A DNA stretch of 5,172 nucleotides. Source: Acidobacteriaceae bacterium UBA1795. GTDB taxonomy: Bacteria; Acidobacteriota; Terriglobia; Terriglobales; Acidobacteriaceae. Below, piece by piece: positions 3,939-5,172 of this stretch. The position numbers were made by a program, and so were the translations under genes. Under the pieces are notes generated by a model that had not been told where the DNA came from, searched no databases, and saw only the letters and a program-made list of their open reading frames with translations. Position 1 is the stretch's first letter, and every line of letters starts with the position of its first letter. The stretch covers positions 2,505-7,676 of the forward strand of contig DCFV01000177.1 in assembly GCA_002314435.1 (NCBI GenBank), written 5' to 3'.

Positions 3939-5172
3939 ATGACAAAGAAACGAATCCCATGGCTAGTCTCGCTGTGGTTCCTGGCCTCAGCCAGCCTGAT
4001 GTACGCCCAACAGAAACCCCCCAAGATTCCTCAGTCACAACCAAACATCGTGATTATCTGGGGCGACGATATCGGTCAATCCGACATCAGCGCCTATTCG
4101 ATGGGGCTGATGGGCTTTCACACGCCTAACATCGATCGTGTCGCCCATGAAGGCATGATCTTTACTGATTACTACGCTGAGCAGAGCTGCACTGCAGGCC
4201 GGGCGGCGTTTCTTACCGGCCAGTCGGGCCTGCGCACCGGCTTGACCAAGGTAGGTTTGCCGGGCGCCGCGGTAGGGTTGCAAAAGGAAGACCCGACGAT
4301 TGCCGAATTACTGAGGGCGAGAGGCTATGCAACCGGCCAGTTCGGCAAAAATCATCTGGGTGATCGTAACGAATACCTGCCCACTGTGCATGGCTTCGAC
4401 GAGTTCTACGGAGCCTTGTACCACCTCAACGCTAGCGAAGAGCCGGAACTGGCCGACTATCCAAAGGACCCGGCGTTTCTCGCCAAGTTCGGCCCTCGTG
4501 GCGTGCTGGACTGCAAGGCCTCGGACAAGGATGATCCGACCGTTGATCCACGCTTCGGCAAGGTTGGCAAGCAGGTGTGCAAGGACACGGGTCCACTGAC
4601 CAAAAAGCGGATGGAAACCATTGACGATGACATCGCTGCGCGGGCAGTGGAGTTCATCGAGCGGCAAAACAAGGCTGGCAAACCGGCCTTCGTTTGGGTG
4701 AACTTCACCCATATGCACTTTCGCACTCACACCAAGCCGGAGAGTATTGGTCAATCCGGGCGTTGGCAAAGCCAGTACCACGACGCCATGATCGACCATG
4801 ACAAGAATGTCGGCCAGATCCTCAAGGTGATCGATGATCTTGGCATTGCAGACAACACATTCGTCATGTATTCGACCGACAATGGACCGCACATGAACTC
4901 GTGGCCGGACGCCGCAATGACGCCGTTCCGTAACGAAAAAAACTCCAACTGGGAAGGCGCCTACAGGGTGCCAGCGATGGTCCGGTGGCCGGGGCACATC
5001 AAGCCGGGGAGTGTCTCGAATGAGATCGTCGCTCACCTCGACTGGCTGCCAACCTTGCTGGCCATGGCCGGCGACCCGCAGATAAAGGATGAACTGCTCA
5101 AGGGCTACCAAGTCGGAGACATGACTTACAAGGTCCACCTCGACGGCGACAACCTCGTCCCCTACCTGACCG
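3939..5172 (+). CDS. Secreted type I sulfatase (arylsulfatase family), 3' end cut by window
   Basis: This formylglycine-dependent hydrolase cleaves a sulfate ester outside the cytoplasm; the substrate cannot be read from the sequence. The first 411 residues are visible and the frame runs off the right edge; relatives are usually about 500-560. A signal peptide (MTKKR, hydrophobic 8-22, probable cut after Ala23) precedes the sulfatase fold. Calcium-binding Asp43-Asp44 sit in WGDDIG. The core motif CTAGR puts the formylglycine precursor at Cys84 with Arg88, followed by FLTGQ. GKNHLG gives Lys137 and His139. His258 and His260 lie in a THMHF stretch, Asp314-Asn315 in STDNG, and Lys334 precedes NWEGAYRVP. 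All expected active-site residues in the visible part are present. The third motif position is Ala instead of the commoner Pro, an accepted [CS]-x-[PA]-x-R variant. Cys192 and Cys214 are the only other cysteines in the mature visible part. The upstream maturase is probably cotranscribed. Confidence 0.95.
   Translation, partial: MTKKRIPWLVSLWFLASASLMYAQQKPPKIPQSQPNIVIIWGDDIGQSDISAYSMGLMGFHTPNIDRVAHEGMIFTDYYAEQSCTAGRAAFLTGQSGLRTGLTKVGLPGAAVGLQKEDPTIAELLRARGYATGQFGKNHLGDRNEYLPTVHGFDEFYGALYHLNASEEPELADYPKDPAFLAKFGPRGVLDCKASDKDDPTVDPRFGKVGKQVCKDTGPLTKKRMETIDDDIAARAVEFIERQNKAGKPAFVWVNFTHMHFRTHTKPESIGQSGRWQSQYHDAMIDHDKNVGQILKVIDDLGIADNTFVMYSTDNGPHMNSWPDAAMTPFRNEKNSNWEGAYRVPAMVRWPGHIKPGSVSNEIVAHLDWLPTLLAMAGDPQIKDELLKGYQVGDMTYKVHLDGDNLVPYLT

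Noticed and set aside
4308..5138. A 276-codon minus-strand open frame antisense to the sulfatase
   Set aside because: The + strand there carries continuous sulfatase active-site motifs. The antisense translation shows no family features.

Overview
The window looks like ordinary chromosome from a GC-rich, free-living Gram-negative-type bacterium. A member of the Acidobacteriota (Terriglobia) is my best guess. It rests on remembered similarity of the intergenic hairpins (arms such as CCTTCGCC/GGCGAAGG after GTGCCCCA, and CAGTGGTCAGTG/CACTGGCCACTG) to elements scattered through those genomes, on an exported DUF4097-like protein, and on a sulfatase with its maturase. No 16S or other phylogenetic marker is present, so the assignment is soft. 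All five recognisable genes lie on the + strand.

Layout: (1) 1-321 is the C-terminal third of an O-acetylserine sulfhydrylase (CysK), cut by the window edge. (2) 391-1128 is a complete short-form serine O-acetyltransferase (CysE), ending in the Gly-Ile tail that in this family docks into CysK. A 13-bp stem-loop lies in the 69-nt gap between them. (3) 1129-1466 is a non-coding gap with a perfect 10-bp hairpin and a possible leaderless promoter at its end. (4) 1467-2390 encodes an exported DUF4097-like beta-solenoid protein with a strict 18-residue repeat. (5) 2391-2623 is a non-coding gap with two tandem hairpins, then a good sigma70-type promoter overlapped by an AT-rich dyad. (6) 2624-3901 is a complete radical SAM/SPASM anaerobic sulfatase-maturating enzyme. 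(7) 3939 to the window end is a secreted type I sulfatase with a Cys-type CTAGR active-site motif, truncated on the right.

Two functional units stand out. cysK-cysE makes cysteine from serine and sulfide through O-acetylserine, and the two products probably associate as a cysteine synthase complex. The maturase-sulfatase pair appears to be a two-gene operon: the cytoplasmic maturase would convert the sulfatase active-site Cys84 to formylglycine before Sec export, and the mature enzyme would release sulfate from an extracytoplasmic organic sulfate ester. The DUF4097 gene between them has no visible functional tie to either. I see no phage, transposase, CRISPR, tRNA or rRNA, and no clear sign of a new defence or mobile system. 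The points of interest are small: solenoid regularity, intergenic hairpins and promoter architecture.
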